NCBI GenBank assembly: GCA_000507305.1
Contig: DF239728.1
Location: forward strand, 32,137-96,136
Reading direction: 5' to 3'
DNA length: 64,000 nt
DNA from: Breviolum minutum Mf 1.05b.01
Taxonomy: Eukaryota; Sar; Dinophyceae; Suessiales; Symbiodiniaceae
Shown: positions 48,368 to 61,269 of the stretch, one piece after another
Position numbering within the stretch: position 1 is the stretch's first letter
Layout: each line of letters begins with the position of its first letter
The notes under the pieces: model-generated
What the model saw: the letters and a program-made list of their open reading frames with translations, nothing else
What the model was told of the DNA's origin: nothing
Database searches by the model: none
Position numbers and translations under genes: made by a program

Positions 48368-48510
48368 ATGGCTGCGATGGCGACGATTTTCCTGTTGACT
48401 CTTCTGCAAGGAGGTTTGGCACAGGCTCGCGGCCAAAACTTGGTGGAAGAATGGTTTGTGAACCTCCCAGGTCCCAAGTCATCAAAGAATTTTGGTGGAG
48501 AGTTTTTCTC
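48368..48510 (+). CDS. First exon of a probable secreted protein
   Basis: ATG followed by a typical signal peptide: MAAMATIFLLTLLQGGLAQA. The mature start is QNLVEEWFVNLPGPKSSKN followed by FGGE. A second ATG is three codons in. The frame stays open to 48637, but coding character fades after FGGEFF, so a donor near 48500 is likely. Later exons were not identified. Confidence 0.4.
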
Positions 48511-48680
48511 TAAGAGCATTCAACTACAGTACAGTTGCCTTAGTTCTGACTATATCACCGACTTGGAAACAAGCTTTCTTTTCTTTCAACGTTCCTTTGA
48601 AGTGGATGACCGGGATAGATTGGGATTCCCCACCTGAGAAGACGAGAGTCACCATCAGCATGGCGATGTCCGGAACTAGG

Positions 48681-48768
48681 AATGATAATAGTAATGATAA
48701 TAATAATGACAATAATAATCATCATCAGCATCATCATTATCATCATCAGCATCATCATCAGCATCGTC
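48681..48768. repeat. (ATA)n/(ATC)n microsatellite
   Basis: A run of AATGATAATAATAAT changing to ATCATCATC units. Non-coding. Confidence 0.85.
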
Positions 48769-48769
48769 T

Positions 48770-51710
48770 TGATTGTCCTGTCCTCGTCCTGATCATCGTC
48801 GTCAAAATGGCTGTCATAGTCATCTTCGTTATCATTTTCACATTTTTTACTATCAGCGCCACCGGCATGGAACAGTACCGTAACATATTACAAAGCTCAA
48901 CCAGTTTCTCCGAAGGAAGCTGCACAACTACATCCTGTTTAGCTCAGTTTGCTCGCCAGGATCCTGCTTCGATCACAGTGTACTTCGGCTCCGGGTGCAG
49001 CTTGGACCGCATAGACCGGGGTACCAAGGCACAAGGAGCTGGAGCCTGGACCCAACATATTTGATTTCTGTATCCAAAATGCCTCCCTTTTTTTCGTTTG
49101 TAAGCTTCACGACCAAAACTTGGGATGCAGCTCCCAATCAACTCAGGGTCTGATGTCAGTTTCAAGCTACGAGGCTTTTGGCATGTGCAACATGAGTTCA
49201 TCAAGGCCGAGCAAAGTCTGCTTAGCCGTAACTTGGCACGGAGGGAGTATGGGAGCAACAATCAATGCCCTGACATGGGAAGTGGAGTTAGCATCAACGG
49301 TGAAACGAATTGCGTTATTTTTCATGACATACTGGAAGGACCACTTCGAAGGAGACTCCATCATGGCAGATTGAACGTCTCCATTAGCGCCTCCCAGCCC
49401 TCATAGCCGTGATGGGAAGCAGGTTTTTTGGAGGTGGAAGGTATGGGGAAACGTTGTAAGGACACTTTGAGTGTTTAGAAAATTTCCTTCAGCTTCACTT
49501 CCCCTTTGTCAGGCATCATTTCTCGCCTGAAAGACTTAAGGTGATTCATCTACCTATACAGCTTTGACAGGCAGGCCATACTACAATGGCAGTTCCGGGA
49601 AACAGAAGAGTCCCGTCCGAACAGGTTGCAGGGTCGGCAACATTTGATTGGTTGTGAATTGGTCACCTTTACCAGTCTAGAGGACTCCTGGGCTTTTGTT
49701 GCCCCATAGGCATTTCTTGGGAGATATACGTATGAGATATTATGATATATAATGATATATATATAATATATGCATATACTGTGTATGCATATACATATAC
49801 AGTCGAAACATATACAATAAATGTATATCATGTATATTCATGTATATATATATACACAATTATATATGTTCCTAATATATATATATATACATACATCTAT
49901 AGTCTATAGTGTAGGATTTTGTAGATCTAAACATCACCAGAAACCATTTATGCTTTGCGATCGATCGCAACTGCCAGGCTATGCAGGTGGCAACCGTCTC
50001 AACAGCTTCGGCCATGCGTGCTATGGTGACTATGGCGGACTGGGCCACACAGAGGCTGGTGCGTGGCCAGTAGGATCAGCATCACTGGCAAGAAAGCTAC
50101 AGCAAAATATGATATGATAAAAAATAACAGCAATAATGAGAACAATTCAATAGCAAAGACGAAGAACAGAATATATCGACATTTTCAGCTTCCAACATTG
50201 AAACCAATGATGCGCAATCAAAAGCAAACCTCACCCAGAGATCAACAATAGAACACTGACATCTCGTGAATGATGGATGACACATAACTTTGCGATTTAA
50301 AGATATCCTGATGTGTCTTGAATGATCATATCACAACTGCTCGTTTTACTTCGCCTTCGAAGCAGATCATTGTAAAATTGTTGTTGTGCCTCTGGATGCT
50401 TCAGAAATACCAGTCACAGTGACTTGGATGAGCGCATCTTCATGGCTTCCCAATCTCAACCAAAGCTGTCATCCAAGTGCTAATGCCCCAGAGGTGGTGG
50501 TTATGACCATTCCAAGCAGTGGCTCGGTTTGAAGTTCCTGAAGATCCGATCCGAGATGCCCATGATATTTTTGGGGAGATCTACAGGTTTCCATGGGAAA
50601 ACCACCGGCAAGTGTGAACATTTGATTTTGGTACCGATTTCACTGAAATTGTTTGAAATTCTTGTTCTTTTTCAATAGGAAATGTAGCTGAGACGGCAGG
50701 CATGTTCATCCAAAATTATGAGGAGTTTTTTTTGTTGTAGTATTTCAGGAATCTGAGGTTTGTTCACAGCCAACCATGTGGATAGTGTAGGCAAGCTGGC
50801 AGATTTTGCTGTGGTGTTCTGGGACCTCTTTGTCGGCAAGAACCGGGTGGATGTCATGGACATAGGCAGGGGTTAGGGAGGGAATCGGTGTGCCACGGTG
50901 CGATGTTGTGGTTAAACCAAGCTCCAATAGGAAAGACAGCGATGAGTCCTATGAACCCATATGAGATGCCCATGAGATGCCCCAAAGCCTACCGTTTTTG
51001 AACAGCGAAACGAGGTCCTGACTACCGGGCTGCGATCGGTGTCCCCGGAGGCTTTGCTTCACAATATCTCCAGGCTGATGAAGTTTGGCCATCCTTGGAA
51101 AAGTTGAGCATTTTTCTTACAGTCGGTGTTTTGGACTGTTGCCCTGTTGAAAACGCCACGCTGTCATTAAAAGATGATACGTATCATGTAATATTATATA
51201 CAAACATACCATATGGAAGATGGTGTTTGTTAGACTATTTGGGTCCAGAAAGCCATCGCTTTGAACATGAACGATTGGGGAAGCTATTTGATGTGATCGT
51301 TTTCACCTTAGCTTGCAGTACCAAAATCATGCACGTAACGCTGGTAGAAAGGTGGTGAATGCCAGCCAAGCAGGTGCCGAGCTTTAGTCATTGGGGAAGG
51401 AAGGTTTCTTCTGGAAACATCTGATGGACCAGCAGCCAGTGTCCTGTAGTATGTACTGCATATCTTTGCAGAGTCTTTTTTCTTACGATTCGTACTTAGT
51501 CTCCAAGGGGGTAAGTGACTCTAGTTTGCCACGACCCGCGCAGAAGATGTGATGTGTTTTGTTGCCTCGTAGAGGTACTTTGCAGAACCCTTCCTAGAGG
51601 TATGCTTCCTTTCAGAAAACATTTGAGTTAGGTTTCCAGGAGTTTTCAGATGTACTTTGTAGAAGTACTTCGTAAAACCACCCCCTTTAGAAGGGACTAC
51701 CCCCTTCAAT
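48770..51710. other. Mostly gene-free stretch
   Basis: Two overlapping + frames at 49120-49406 have some protein-like composition (for example SDVSFKLRGFWHVQHEFIKA) but no fixed splice ends. A long A/T-rich and TA-repeat zone spans about 49736-49905. No other feature is supported. Confidence 0.35.
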
Positions 51711-51890
51711 GTGCTTCCCAGAAAGGGACAGTTGGCAAGTTCGAGAGCCGCCATTTTGAGTCGGATTCCCCGCATGCTGACTCCTGAAGGGGATGTGAAA
51801 TATCAGCACCTGAAAGGGATACTAACATTAGAACATCTCATGGCCGCAGGGCGTGCCGCGCGTGATGGCTTCTGGTTCGAGTTGAAGGTG
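51711..51890 (+). CDS. Possible exon of unknown gene
   Basis: The frame ends …LEHLMAAGRAARDGFWFELK at a clean AAG/GTGAGA donor (51891). Upstream reads PEGDVKYQHLKGILT. An acceptor CCGCAG at about 51849 would reduce it to a 13-codon exon. Confidence 0.35.
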
Positions 51891-52998
51891 AGAAACTCTG
51901 CAACATTGTCGAAGATTGGATGTTTATCCATTGCTAAGAAGCTCTGTTTGATAAGTGGAATTTTGCATTCACATTCAGCAGTTTTTTTCCACGTTGAAAG
52001 CATATTATTGGACAGACTCCCTTCTAGTGCTTGTCAGGAAGGCCAAGGTGATGATCCAGACACGCTGGGACAGGCGAGCAGAGTGGGAGTGGTGTTTTTC
52101 CTGCGTAGCGAAGGTTCTCGTTTAACTCCGCAGGTGAGGTTGGAGTCGTGTTCGCTACGTTGTTAAAGTCTTTTTTTTTCCAGAGGCAACTACCAGTAGT
52201 TGAGTAGTTCAAGAGTGCAAATATATCATATAGACATACATGCCAACACTTGCAAGTTGTGTGTTTGGTGGTGGAAAAGGCTTATCGAAGATCTATGTTC
52301 GGATACACACACACACACATAGACAGCCATCTGATGTGGGAGGCAGGTCTAAAATAATTTTCTGTTGCAGGGTCTCAAACAATGATGGTTTAAACTCGGA
52401 GGTCTGTTCAATGAATAGTTCGGAGGTCTACTGCAAGCATGAGATCAGAGCTTGAAGAGGAACAAGTGCAAGGCTTTTGTATATCTTTTAAGTCTGTTTT
52501 TCACTCTCGGAGAGCATCCATCTCAACAATTCCATCAGATCGGGGACCTTTGCAGAGGCTTTTTATCCACTGATGTAGTTGATGATACTGTTGATGGAAG
52601 AAATCCCAAACAACCACCTGAGATGTCTAAAACTCTGTAAATAATGGGTTAAACTACCTACCAGCTGGTGCAGGATTTCAGCCATCAACAGTATGACCCT
52701 AGGCCGTCTTTTCTTTGCATCTCCCAACCAATCTTGGAGATCTGCTTAAGGTGATGAGGTTTCATACCTCTGCGGCCAGCAGACAAGATCCCACCTTGAT
52801 GGTGCTCCTGAATCATCCCCTAACAGTCTTCGAATGACTAACTACATGTGTTTGGGATAGCTTCTCAGAATTTTGCCTTTTCTTGTAAACTTGTAAACAA
52901 AACATGCAAGTGGTACTTATGCACAGTTGGCGCGTGGAACTGGCCACGTTTTTCCACCAAGAAGCCTCACGCATTGTGTTCATGTAGTTTTCACCGGC

Positions 52999-53056
52999 TG
53001 CTGTTGAAGGCTTTGGTCTGGGTCTACGACACTGAGAGATATCCTTTTTACCAGGC
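52999..53056 (+). CDS. Possible short exon, unknown
   Basis: After GTTGAAG the frame reads ALVWVYDTERYPFYQ and meets CAG/GCGCCA, a possible GC donor. Too short to classify. Confidence 0.25.
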
Positions 53057-53179
53057 GCCATTCGACAGCGTTGATGTCGGTTTGTCAGAAAGGCTTGGAC
53101 AACAAGCAAAGGGTGTAGATAGGATACATCCAACATACTTCCAGCATCTATTCATATTTTATCATAAGCCCATGTAATT

Positions 53180-54208
53180 TTATAGCACAAGGTTTGAAAC
53201 CTCAAGCCTTACGAGACATGCAGATTTTCCTCAATCATTCGATATTCTGATCGTTTTGAATCATTCAAACTCACAGTTTTCCTTTCCCAAGTGCGCATCT
53301 CTCCAACATTTTCTCCAGTTTCCATTTCACTCTTTTGTCGGTCGCACTTGTCGCTTGGGCTGGACCGCTAAACATGGGGGACGGGAACGCTGGGGGCAAT
53401 TCACGAATTTGGAGGGATTTCCAAAATAATCAAAATTGTCTAATTGCATAATGGCAATATATCTGGGTAGTTTCTCGTAAGTCCCTAAGCAGATTCAATT
53501 TAATCCTTGTTAATTCAATTCCCTTAAGAATTTCCCTACTCAAAGTATCAAACTCGCAGTTTTTCGGTTGTGTAGAGGTCGCAATGCCTGCAATTGACAG
53601 TTGTGCAGAAGCCTCCTCAGATTGATTCAGCCTCCAAAGTGAAATTCCCAATCCACTGCAGTCTGACCGTTGATTTCAGAGGGGGGTTCTCAGTTCATGG
53701 GTTTTCAATGAGCACTATGAGAGGTTTCAACATTTTCTCTGAATTCTAAGCCTAAGCAATATCTCCGACCTTCCGCTATCCACCCGAATGTTTCAACATA
53801 GAAAAACCATGAGTTCTGACAGGCTGAAGTCTATCATCAGTTCCATGACGACTTCATGCCTGGAGGGAACTATCCACAGAGCTACAATGCGCAGCTTGGC
53901 CTTGTTGTTTAGCTCGTTTGTGTAGCATCATTGGAAGGGAGGCAGATGGGGAAGCACCTACTTCAGTATGGTTGGAAGGTTCCTGATCCCAAGTTTCTCT
54001 ACTGGTAGAATGAAACCAAAATATACAATGCATAGATAATGATAGACATATGTACTATGCAGAAGTATTTGATTATTCTTTGTCTTCATTGAATGTGTGT
54101 ACACACACATTCACACACATATATACATGTAAATATAAATACATAAATTTATATATGATATTACACACATATTTGGATAGATTCATTACCCATTGAGTCT
54201 TCAGCCCT
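53180..54208. other. Gene-free stretch
   Basis: No exon supported. It includes an A/T-rich zone with CACACATTCACACACATATATA (about 54100-54175). Confidence 0.35.
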
Positions 54209-54371
54209 CAAGGGCTTTTGGATGCAACTTTTCCATATTTCGCGCAAAAACCATGTCCAACCCCAGGCTTCAAGCAGAACTCTTGGGGGACCAGCGCATT
54301 GTGCGAACGCAGTGCGATGCGAATTCAGCGCCTATGAGCGCTGCCTCACTGATGATTCTCGCACTGGTGGT
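54209..54371 (+). CDS. Probable exon of unknown gene
   Basis: After CCCTCAAG the frame reads FGCNFSIFRAKTMSNPRLQ, then AELLGDQRIVRTQCDANSA and ends …ASLMILALV at a GTATGT donor. Good composition and a strong donor. Family unknown. Confidence 0.45.
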
Positions 54372-54917
54372 ATGTGTTAGGCAGCCCAGTTATATATTTT
54401 TGGAGATTGTCAAGTGGATTCCAGGATGGGGTTTCAAATCATTGGACTTTGAGCGTGGGACTTTTTTTCGGGGATTGCAAACTGCAGTTGGGCGACCTTT
54501 GGGTACCTTTAGCCAAAGACCTGGAAAAATTCTTCAGAGGTTGATGGGGGTTTCAGACTTTGCATCATTTTATGTTCCCACTTAGTGTGGTTTCAGGGAG
54601 TCTATTGAAGAAATCCACTTCGCTTTGTTTTTGGAATTCCCTGCATGTTGGAAGCTTGTAATTTGAATGGATGTAAAAATTGAATGCATCCTATATAGAC
54701 GAGAACAAGACATACATTGTCGGAATTCGAAGTTGCTAATGTAAGCTGAATTTAAAACTAGACTCTAGCAAATTCAGTTTCATTTTTCAAGCTTATTGGG
54801 AAGATTCTGTTTTGGGCGACTTGGGCATACTTCCAGGGTCCAGAGTCCGAAAATTCATGCAGTTTTTCCGTGCTCGGGAATTTGTGGAATTGCAATTATT
54901 TTTGGATCACCCCCCTC

Positions 54918-55064
54918 ACAGATCATGTCTATCCAGATGGAACAACCCTGACAAAGAAGCACCGGTCATTTTTGCATCCGGGGGTGGCGCTGAGTTGCAA
55001 TGAGAAGTACCAACAAGACGCTGCTGTTTACAGAGGCCATGGTGACTGGAACCAAATCAAATGA
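54918..55064 (+). CDS. Possible exon of unknown gene
   Basis: After CCTCACAG the frame reads HVYPDGTTLTKKHRSFLHPG then VALSCNEKYQQDAAVYRG, to a stop at 55062-55064, with an internal GGG/GTGGCG donor option. No family recognised. Confidence 0.3.
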   Translation, partial: TDHVYPDGTTLTKKHRSFLHPGVALSCNEKYQQDAAVYRGHGDWNQIK

Positions 55065-55069
55065 TCTCA

Positions 55070-58000
55070 AAGCATTTGTAACTAATAAGTTTCACATCGA
55101 TTGATATCGTTTGAGAAGTGACAAGTCATGGGTATATTTTGAAGGTCATAACTTGAGATCTAGGAATCTAGGGATTGTATGATTGTGAACTATTGTAGTT
55201 TCAACAGATCCTGGGATTTGGATCTTGTGCTCGGGTGCAAGGTTTTATCCACATTGAGGAACATGTTTTCTTCTTGCTTGTTAAGCTTCTAAGGTCATGA
55301 TAGACTAACCCATTTGACACTCATGAAAGTTTCAGGGAATAAGGGGCATGACACTCGAAGATGATGACATTTCTGAGGGACAAACGACATGACCAGGATC
55401 AACTCTCTTTGCCTTCATCCGTTGCACAGATGAGTCAACACAGGGAGAGTCATCCTGGGTGGTGCCTGCCATTCAATCTACGGGACCTATATAGATCTAT
55501 TTATGATATTTAGGTAAACCACACGTCTCACAAACATTGTACCTCCGAGTCATCGAGAAGCACCCTTTCCCAGCTTCCTTGAGCTTGGCAAAGGATTTCT
55601 GACCAGCGTCGGTTGGGTGTTTGCTAGCGACTCGATCAAAATTTGGGGAGGAAACAAACATGCTTAGGTTTGGCTGTTCAGGTGAATGGGTTCCACAGGG
55701 AGACGTCAACTGATGTGTGGGCTTTCCGATCCAAGACAGTCCAAGCTGGCTGTACTAGAAAAGAGTCTCAAGGGATTCACCGCCATTCAAACTTCTTGAT
55801 GGCTGGTGTGCACATGATACCATGCTACCCGTACATGATCACCTATTACCAGTAGATCCAAGACCAGCAGGTGCCTGACACATTACATGTGATTTTTTTT
55901 GACTGATCATGAGGCAATACACTTCATAGATGAAGACAGTGAGCAGCTGCACTTGGTAGCTAGATGTTGGAGATGCCGAAAAAGATGCTGCTGAAAGTCG
56001 GGCACAGCATGATGGCACCGAATTTGATGTCATGCCATCCATTATCTTACAGACTTACGGCTGAAATACTGGAAAAAGCCAAGGTTTTTCCATTTAGATT
56101 CCCATGCGGCAAGTTTAGTGGTCCTTTTTGAATAGTTGATGTACCATCCATGGAACTTGTACCACCAAAGATTGCCAGCTTGAGTTCAGGCCATTTTGGA
56201 AACATTTCCATGAAGTGCTCTGACGTTTTGAACAGCGCCATCTCCATTTGAAAATTGTGTAAAACACATTCTCTTGAGTCAAAACACACTGTGATTGTCA
56301 TTTTTCATATACTATACAGTATATATATATATATACATATATATGATATTTTTCACTAAGAAAAGGTGAACTGCACAGCCTCTCCTCTATTGGACATGCC
56401 GCCTCAACAAATCACAGCCATAGGGATTGGCATGGGGCCTGAAAATCAAACCTCATTTCCTAAGCCTGATTAGATTCCTTGTTGAGTTTGAAAGGTGTAG
56501 CTATAGTAAGGGAGTTTGCATATGGAATCACCAAAGAACAGCATCTTGAGGCAGCTCCTTCGAATGGCTTGCTGGGGTTGTTTGAGAGATGACATTGCTG
56601 TTGACTATCCTTGTTTCAATTGTATTAATGGTTTGCTTGCTGCGTGTCATATCTTGACATGGATCTCATTTGATTCACCTTTGGCGATCTGGGCAATTCC
56701 AGCAAGACCCTGACAGTTTTGTACGCAAAAACGCCAACTCCTTGAAGGATACGACGTTTCCAACGTTACCACGAGTGGTGGGTGGCAGCTGAAGTGTAAA
56801 GAGTCGCCACGGCACTGGCTTCGACCAAGTGGCAATTGGGTGCGATTGGTCGAAGTTTGTGGAGATTTTCATGAGATCCTGTGGCATCGACAGTGGTATC
56901 TTGTGAGCCAAACTGTCGATTTCATCTTGGTTAGAGAAAAGTGAAATTCGGTGTCACAGCACTGTTGAAAGGGACGATTTGCCGGGACAGTGGTACTAGG
57001 AAATATGGAATCTAGGAGAATCTCATCATGAGACTTTTTGTGAAATGAAGATTATAAGTGCATGTGGTTCCCAATCAGAATCATAACAAGGGGTTGCAAC
57101 TTCCTGTCTATTAGCCTATAGATGATGTCAAAGTTGCAGCACAACTTGGGAGTTTTTTGCTGTGAGTTATACCGCCAGCAACCAACAATTTCTGGATTGC
57201 TTTGCGACTTGCGACTTACATCTTGACATGTCTTGAGAGGTTCTTTGGAGTGGCCTTAATCGCCGTGGGCCTAAATGCTCCTTGGACTCATTGGGGCAGA
57301 GAAGATTCATGGATGGGAGGGATGACGGTTTGATGTGTTTAGCATGGCCTTGTGGCAAAGATATATGGCTACAAATCATTGGTTTAGAGGGAAAACGATC
57401 TAGTCTACTGGTAGTTTGTATGATTCTTGTTCTGTTTTTGCAACAAAGATAATGTCTCCGAGGGTTTGAGGATGTTGCATGTTGGAAGTCTCTTTGATGT
57501 CCTGTGTTTTTGTGTAACCATCCCGATGATTTGAAACACTGGAATCGTCGGGCCTGGAAACCCTGTGGAAACTGAGCAAACAGGTGCTTGATCAATGGCT
57601 TAAACTTGGATATTTGTGGTCTTCCAAGAATCAAGACTATGGACTCTACAGGTGAGACATGTGCCCGAAAAGGCCACCCGCAACAATTCATAGATATATA
57701 TATATATACATGCTTCCACTAAGATGATACATTTTCTCTCTACCCTTAAACCATCTTCATGAAGTTGTGCCCCCCCAAAAAAACCTTGCCAACTATGGGC
57801 CTTTCCTGAGGTGGCAGTGTCAGGCCTCATGAAGATTGCTGGCATGTTACTGGCGGCGCGCTGGGTGCAGTTTTCGGGGGAGGAGCATCTGTGATGTGTG
57901 ATGAAATTAGGTCTCTTGTGCTTCCTAGAGGTTGGGGATTCGAACATGGATGGTGATGGCCCTGCTTCTCTTTATTTAACATTCAGGCCACAGTATAGCG

Positions 58001-58208
58001 CATTGTTTTGGGAAAATCCAACATCCAAGTTCTGCCCTCATCTTCCTGGAAGGTGGCATCAAGAGCTTTTGCAGTCTCTTTTGTTGACAGTGTCCATGAA
58101 GAATGCCATTTTCAGTATGAAAACAACCACAATAACTATATAACATGTTCTCTTGGCATCTTTCGCAACATCCTCAACATCTTGGCGGATTTTTGCCGCC
58201 CTTGCCAG
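55070..58208. other. Long stretch without supported genes
   Basis: Scattered short open frames on both strands and TA-rich runs (about 56317-56345, 57690-57712). A minus-strand frame of 174 codons (57167-57691) overlaps another minus frame and has low-complexity Ser/Arg-rich text; I do not call it. Confidence 0.35.
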
Positions 58209-58716
58209 GGTCTGAACCGTCGTAGAGAGATGAAATTCTGGGAAGAGTCAGGCCACCCAGGTGACAGACACACCATGAAACTGACATGATGTGATCTCGG
58301 AGGACCTTTGGAACCCAAATGGCACTTAGATTTTACAGATGGTCCGTTTTGTTTTGATTGGAGTCTACTCCAGTAACATGATCTTCTCTCAAGGTACTAG
58401 TAGTATACCTTAACCAGGTCCTGTAACTCACTTTCTGAGGGGTGGGAAAAAACCGCCTTCCTAGATTTTTGGGAGGTGATCTGTTCTGACAGGGCGTTCG
58501 ATGATATCACGATAAGCTTTGTTTTTGGAAAACCTGTGGTCATTTGGCGGCTTAAATTTCATCCTGTAAGGAATCTATCCATGAACAACTAGGTGGTGGT
58601 TTCAAATATTTTTTATTTTCACCCGTATTTGGGGAAGATTCCCATTTTGACGAATATCTTTCAGATGGGTTGAAACCACCAACCAGACAAGGGGATTTTA
58701 CTTTGAAGATTGTCAG
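58209..58716 (+). CDS. Two possible exons of unknown gene
   Basis: Exon 58209-58260, bounded by CCAG and CCAG/GTGACA, reads GLNRRREMKFWEESGHP. Block about 58665-58716, between TTTCAG and CAG/GTTTCA, reads WVETTNQTRGFYFEDCQP. They share strand; connection inferred. No family recognised. Confidence 0.35.
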
Positions 58717-58869
58717 CCAGGTTTCAACATCCCCTAGCCAAACTCAGAAACAGCCGAGGCAGAAGTGGCGTTTCCCTGGAGAGTTGTATTTTGACTGGGC
58801 CACTGGGCATGGAGAGTCGTTTTTTTGCAGTGGATCTACTGGATATACTTGTCATATCCCGTGGATGGT

Positions 58870-60690
58870 GATGTTAGGTGGTTGAGATCTGGTAGTTTGT
58901 GGGTTAAAGCCATCTCCCTATGGCGACTCTATGGTGGACTTGGGTCAACACCATCATCTCCACCAACTGTTCCTTAGAAAGCCCAATCAAAAGACAGTCC
59001 CAGCATTCCAATAAGATTGTATTCAATCACAGACATTTCTCAAGCCCACTCCATCACACCACATTTTTTGTATACCATCAATGCATGAAATCAATGTACA
59101 CTCCCCATCTATATTCACGCTCATCTGCATTATTCCGCTTGAACATATCTTGGTTTCTTTTTGCCTCTTCATCCTGTCATAGGTTTAAACGTGCTGGTTG
59201 CTTATCTCTTTGAGTTTCTGGTATTTTTAGAGGATTAATAGCTCTCTCTCTCTCTAGCTATTTCCTCCTCTGTAGAATCTAATGAAATGGTGATTAAATT
59301 GAGGCCCGAGCCGCAGAGTGTGCTATGATGCCCAGTGTGGCCGTTCTTAGCGAGGTCGGGGGAGGAAAGGACTAGGGAACTAGCAGTAAAAGACTGGCAG
59401 GATCTCATGGTACTGCAGTAGGATCATCCTTTAAAAAGCTTCATGAAAGTATTTGAATATATTTTTTCTAAATGATATGAAGACGAGGAGAAAAACCAAC
59501 CCCCCGGAATTTCGGCACGGACTTTCAGCTCCGGATTTGCCAAACTGAGTGATGAATCATTCTGATTAGAAGGCACCGATTCATTGCCCCACGTGGGAAA
59601 TTTCAGGTCTTCCAGTTGTCAATGTCTTGAGTTCCAGTTGCCCTTTGGCTCAACGCCATGGCTTAAAAAAAATGACATGACGGAAATGACGAAAGCCGAA
59701 GAAATCCATTGGAAGTGCGAAGGGAACCACTTACAAAAAAAAATCATCCGCATCCGCATCTACAGAACGCTCCTTCCAATTTCCTCAGTCTTTCATCCTG
59801 TTGAACCTTGACAAAAGAGCAACGCTAGTCATCCTGTATCAGACGTAGGCCGATGAGTAGATGAGGTTTTCATAGTCACTCCATCCTTCCACAATTGCTT
59901 GGTTCTCTTGCCAGCAGTCACGATGCAGTCTGACCTCAAACCTCACTCTTGGATTTGCTATATTGGTGAACTAGGATCATATAACAACCTGAGTTTCATG
60001 CCAGGGATTCTTAAAGGAAACATGATTTCTGTGTTTAGCAGCTTCAACTCTGCACAAATGCTCTTTATCATCTCCCTTTTCAACATGCTTCTCCCCAACC
60101 GGTTTTTTCCCAATGGAGGGTCCTAACCTTGAAGGCAGCTTCCACAGCTTGGGGTTGTCGTTTGGGGTTGTGGATTTTTCATCCCCGGGGCCATGCGTGA
60201 GTACAAACTTGCGGACACTCCCACCTCCGTCTCTGGCGCGTGACTTGGCGAAGATTCATGAATTTTCAATGTTGGACACCGCAGCTATAGTTTTTGGTTT
60301 CAAAATGAAATGCGTAGCTATAGTTGTTTTAAAGATTTCTGATCCTACTTCACATCTTTCCTGATTCTTGAAGTAGAGGTGGTGACATGGGAGGTATAGT
60401 AGACAATCATGATATATATATATATTTATATATTGATATACACAGACATTTTCATCAAGTTTCAGGCTAGTGATGTCAGTTCACAGTTTGACGATGCCCG
60501 CGTTTTCAAAGACGGACCGACATGATTTCCTGGCATTGCGGAACGGTGACCCATCAAGGCGCTAAGATACTCTATACATGACAGATTTGCAAAGTCATAC
60601 ACATGGTTACACAACTCATTTCCAAAAGTGGTTTTAATTGTACGTAGTTATATTGTAACAACAGAATAGAACTGTATGGCAAAGATTGAT
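58870..60690. other. Gene-poor stretch
   Basis: Contains a (CT)n run at about 59249-59266 and short open frames, none with splice support. A (TA)n run occurs at about 60410-60440. Confidence 0.35.
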
Positions 60691-60697
60691 TTTGAAG

Positions 60698-61260
60698 ATT
60701 TTTGAATCACTGCTTCAATCTTTGCCGACCAAACCCAGGGATTCTGATGACGAGGAGCAGGCGGGACAAAAAGGGATTACGCTACACGGTGAGTTCAGGA
60801 GTTCGAAGTCCGAAGTCCAATGTTGGACGATGATCCCTAACCGTAGAGACTCTAGCCGTTTGATCAATGCTGAAAGTGTGACAAACTGGTGGCCAACAGG
60901 AATCGGTTTTCTAGAGCGTTTTGCTTTTTAGTGCAAAAAAAGACACTGCGAAGCAAGTGAATATCCTCTCGCCTGACAACCATGTTGGCATGGTAATCTT
61001 AAAAAAAGTCCAGCGCAACTCTTCTACGGATAAATTCTGCTTCTGCTTATCTTGGTGGCCCTGGGTGATCATTGCTTAAGTCTAAGTGTCCCTGCCACTG
61101 GGTGATGTCCCAAACGCTCTTGGGGAACTGCGCTGAGGGAACTCCACAGCAAGCGGTGCTGCTCGGTTCGCCTGCGGACAAGAAGGCCTTGGTTGAGGTC
61201 TTGCAGCGCTTCAGCAAGGAGGGGTCCACGACTTGTTCAAAAAGATGGGTGGAAAGATGA
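60698..61260 (+). CDS. Unknown gene: internal exon plus possible terminal exon
   Basis: Exon 60698-60788 (after TTGAAG, ending G/GTGAGT) reads IFESLLQSLPTKPRDSDD then EEQAGQKGITLH, an acidic linker-like segment. A block ending at the stop 61258-61260 reads MSQTLLGNCAEGTPQQAVLL then GSPADKKALVEVLQRFSKE, ending KRWVER. The coding character of the second is good. Its acceptor is not fixed (TTAAG at about 61080 is possible). Joining is inferred. Confidence 0.4.
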
Positions 61261-61269
61261 CGAGGTGGT

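Noticed and set aside
57167..57691. 174-codon minus-strand frame
   Set aside because: No recognisable domain, overlaps another minus frame, and opposite in direction to all identified genes.
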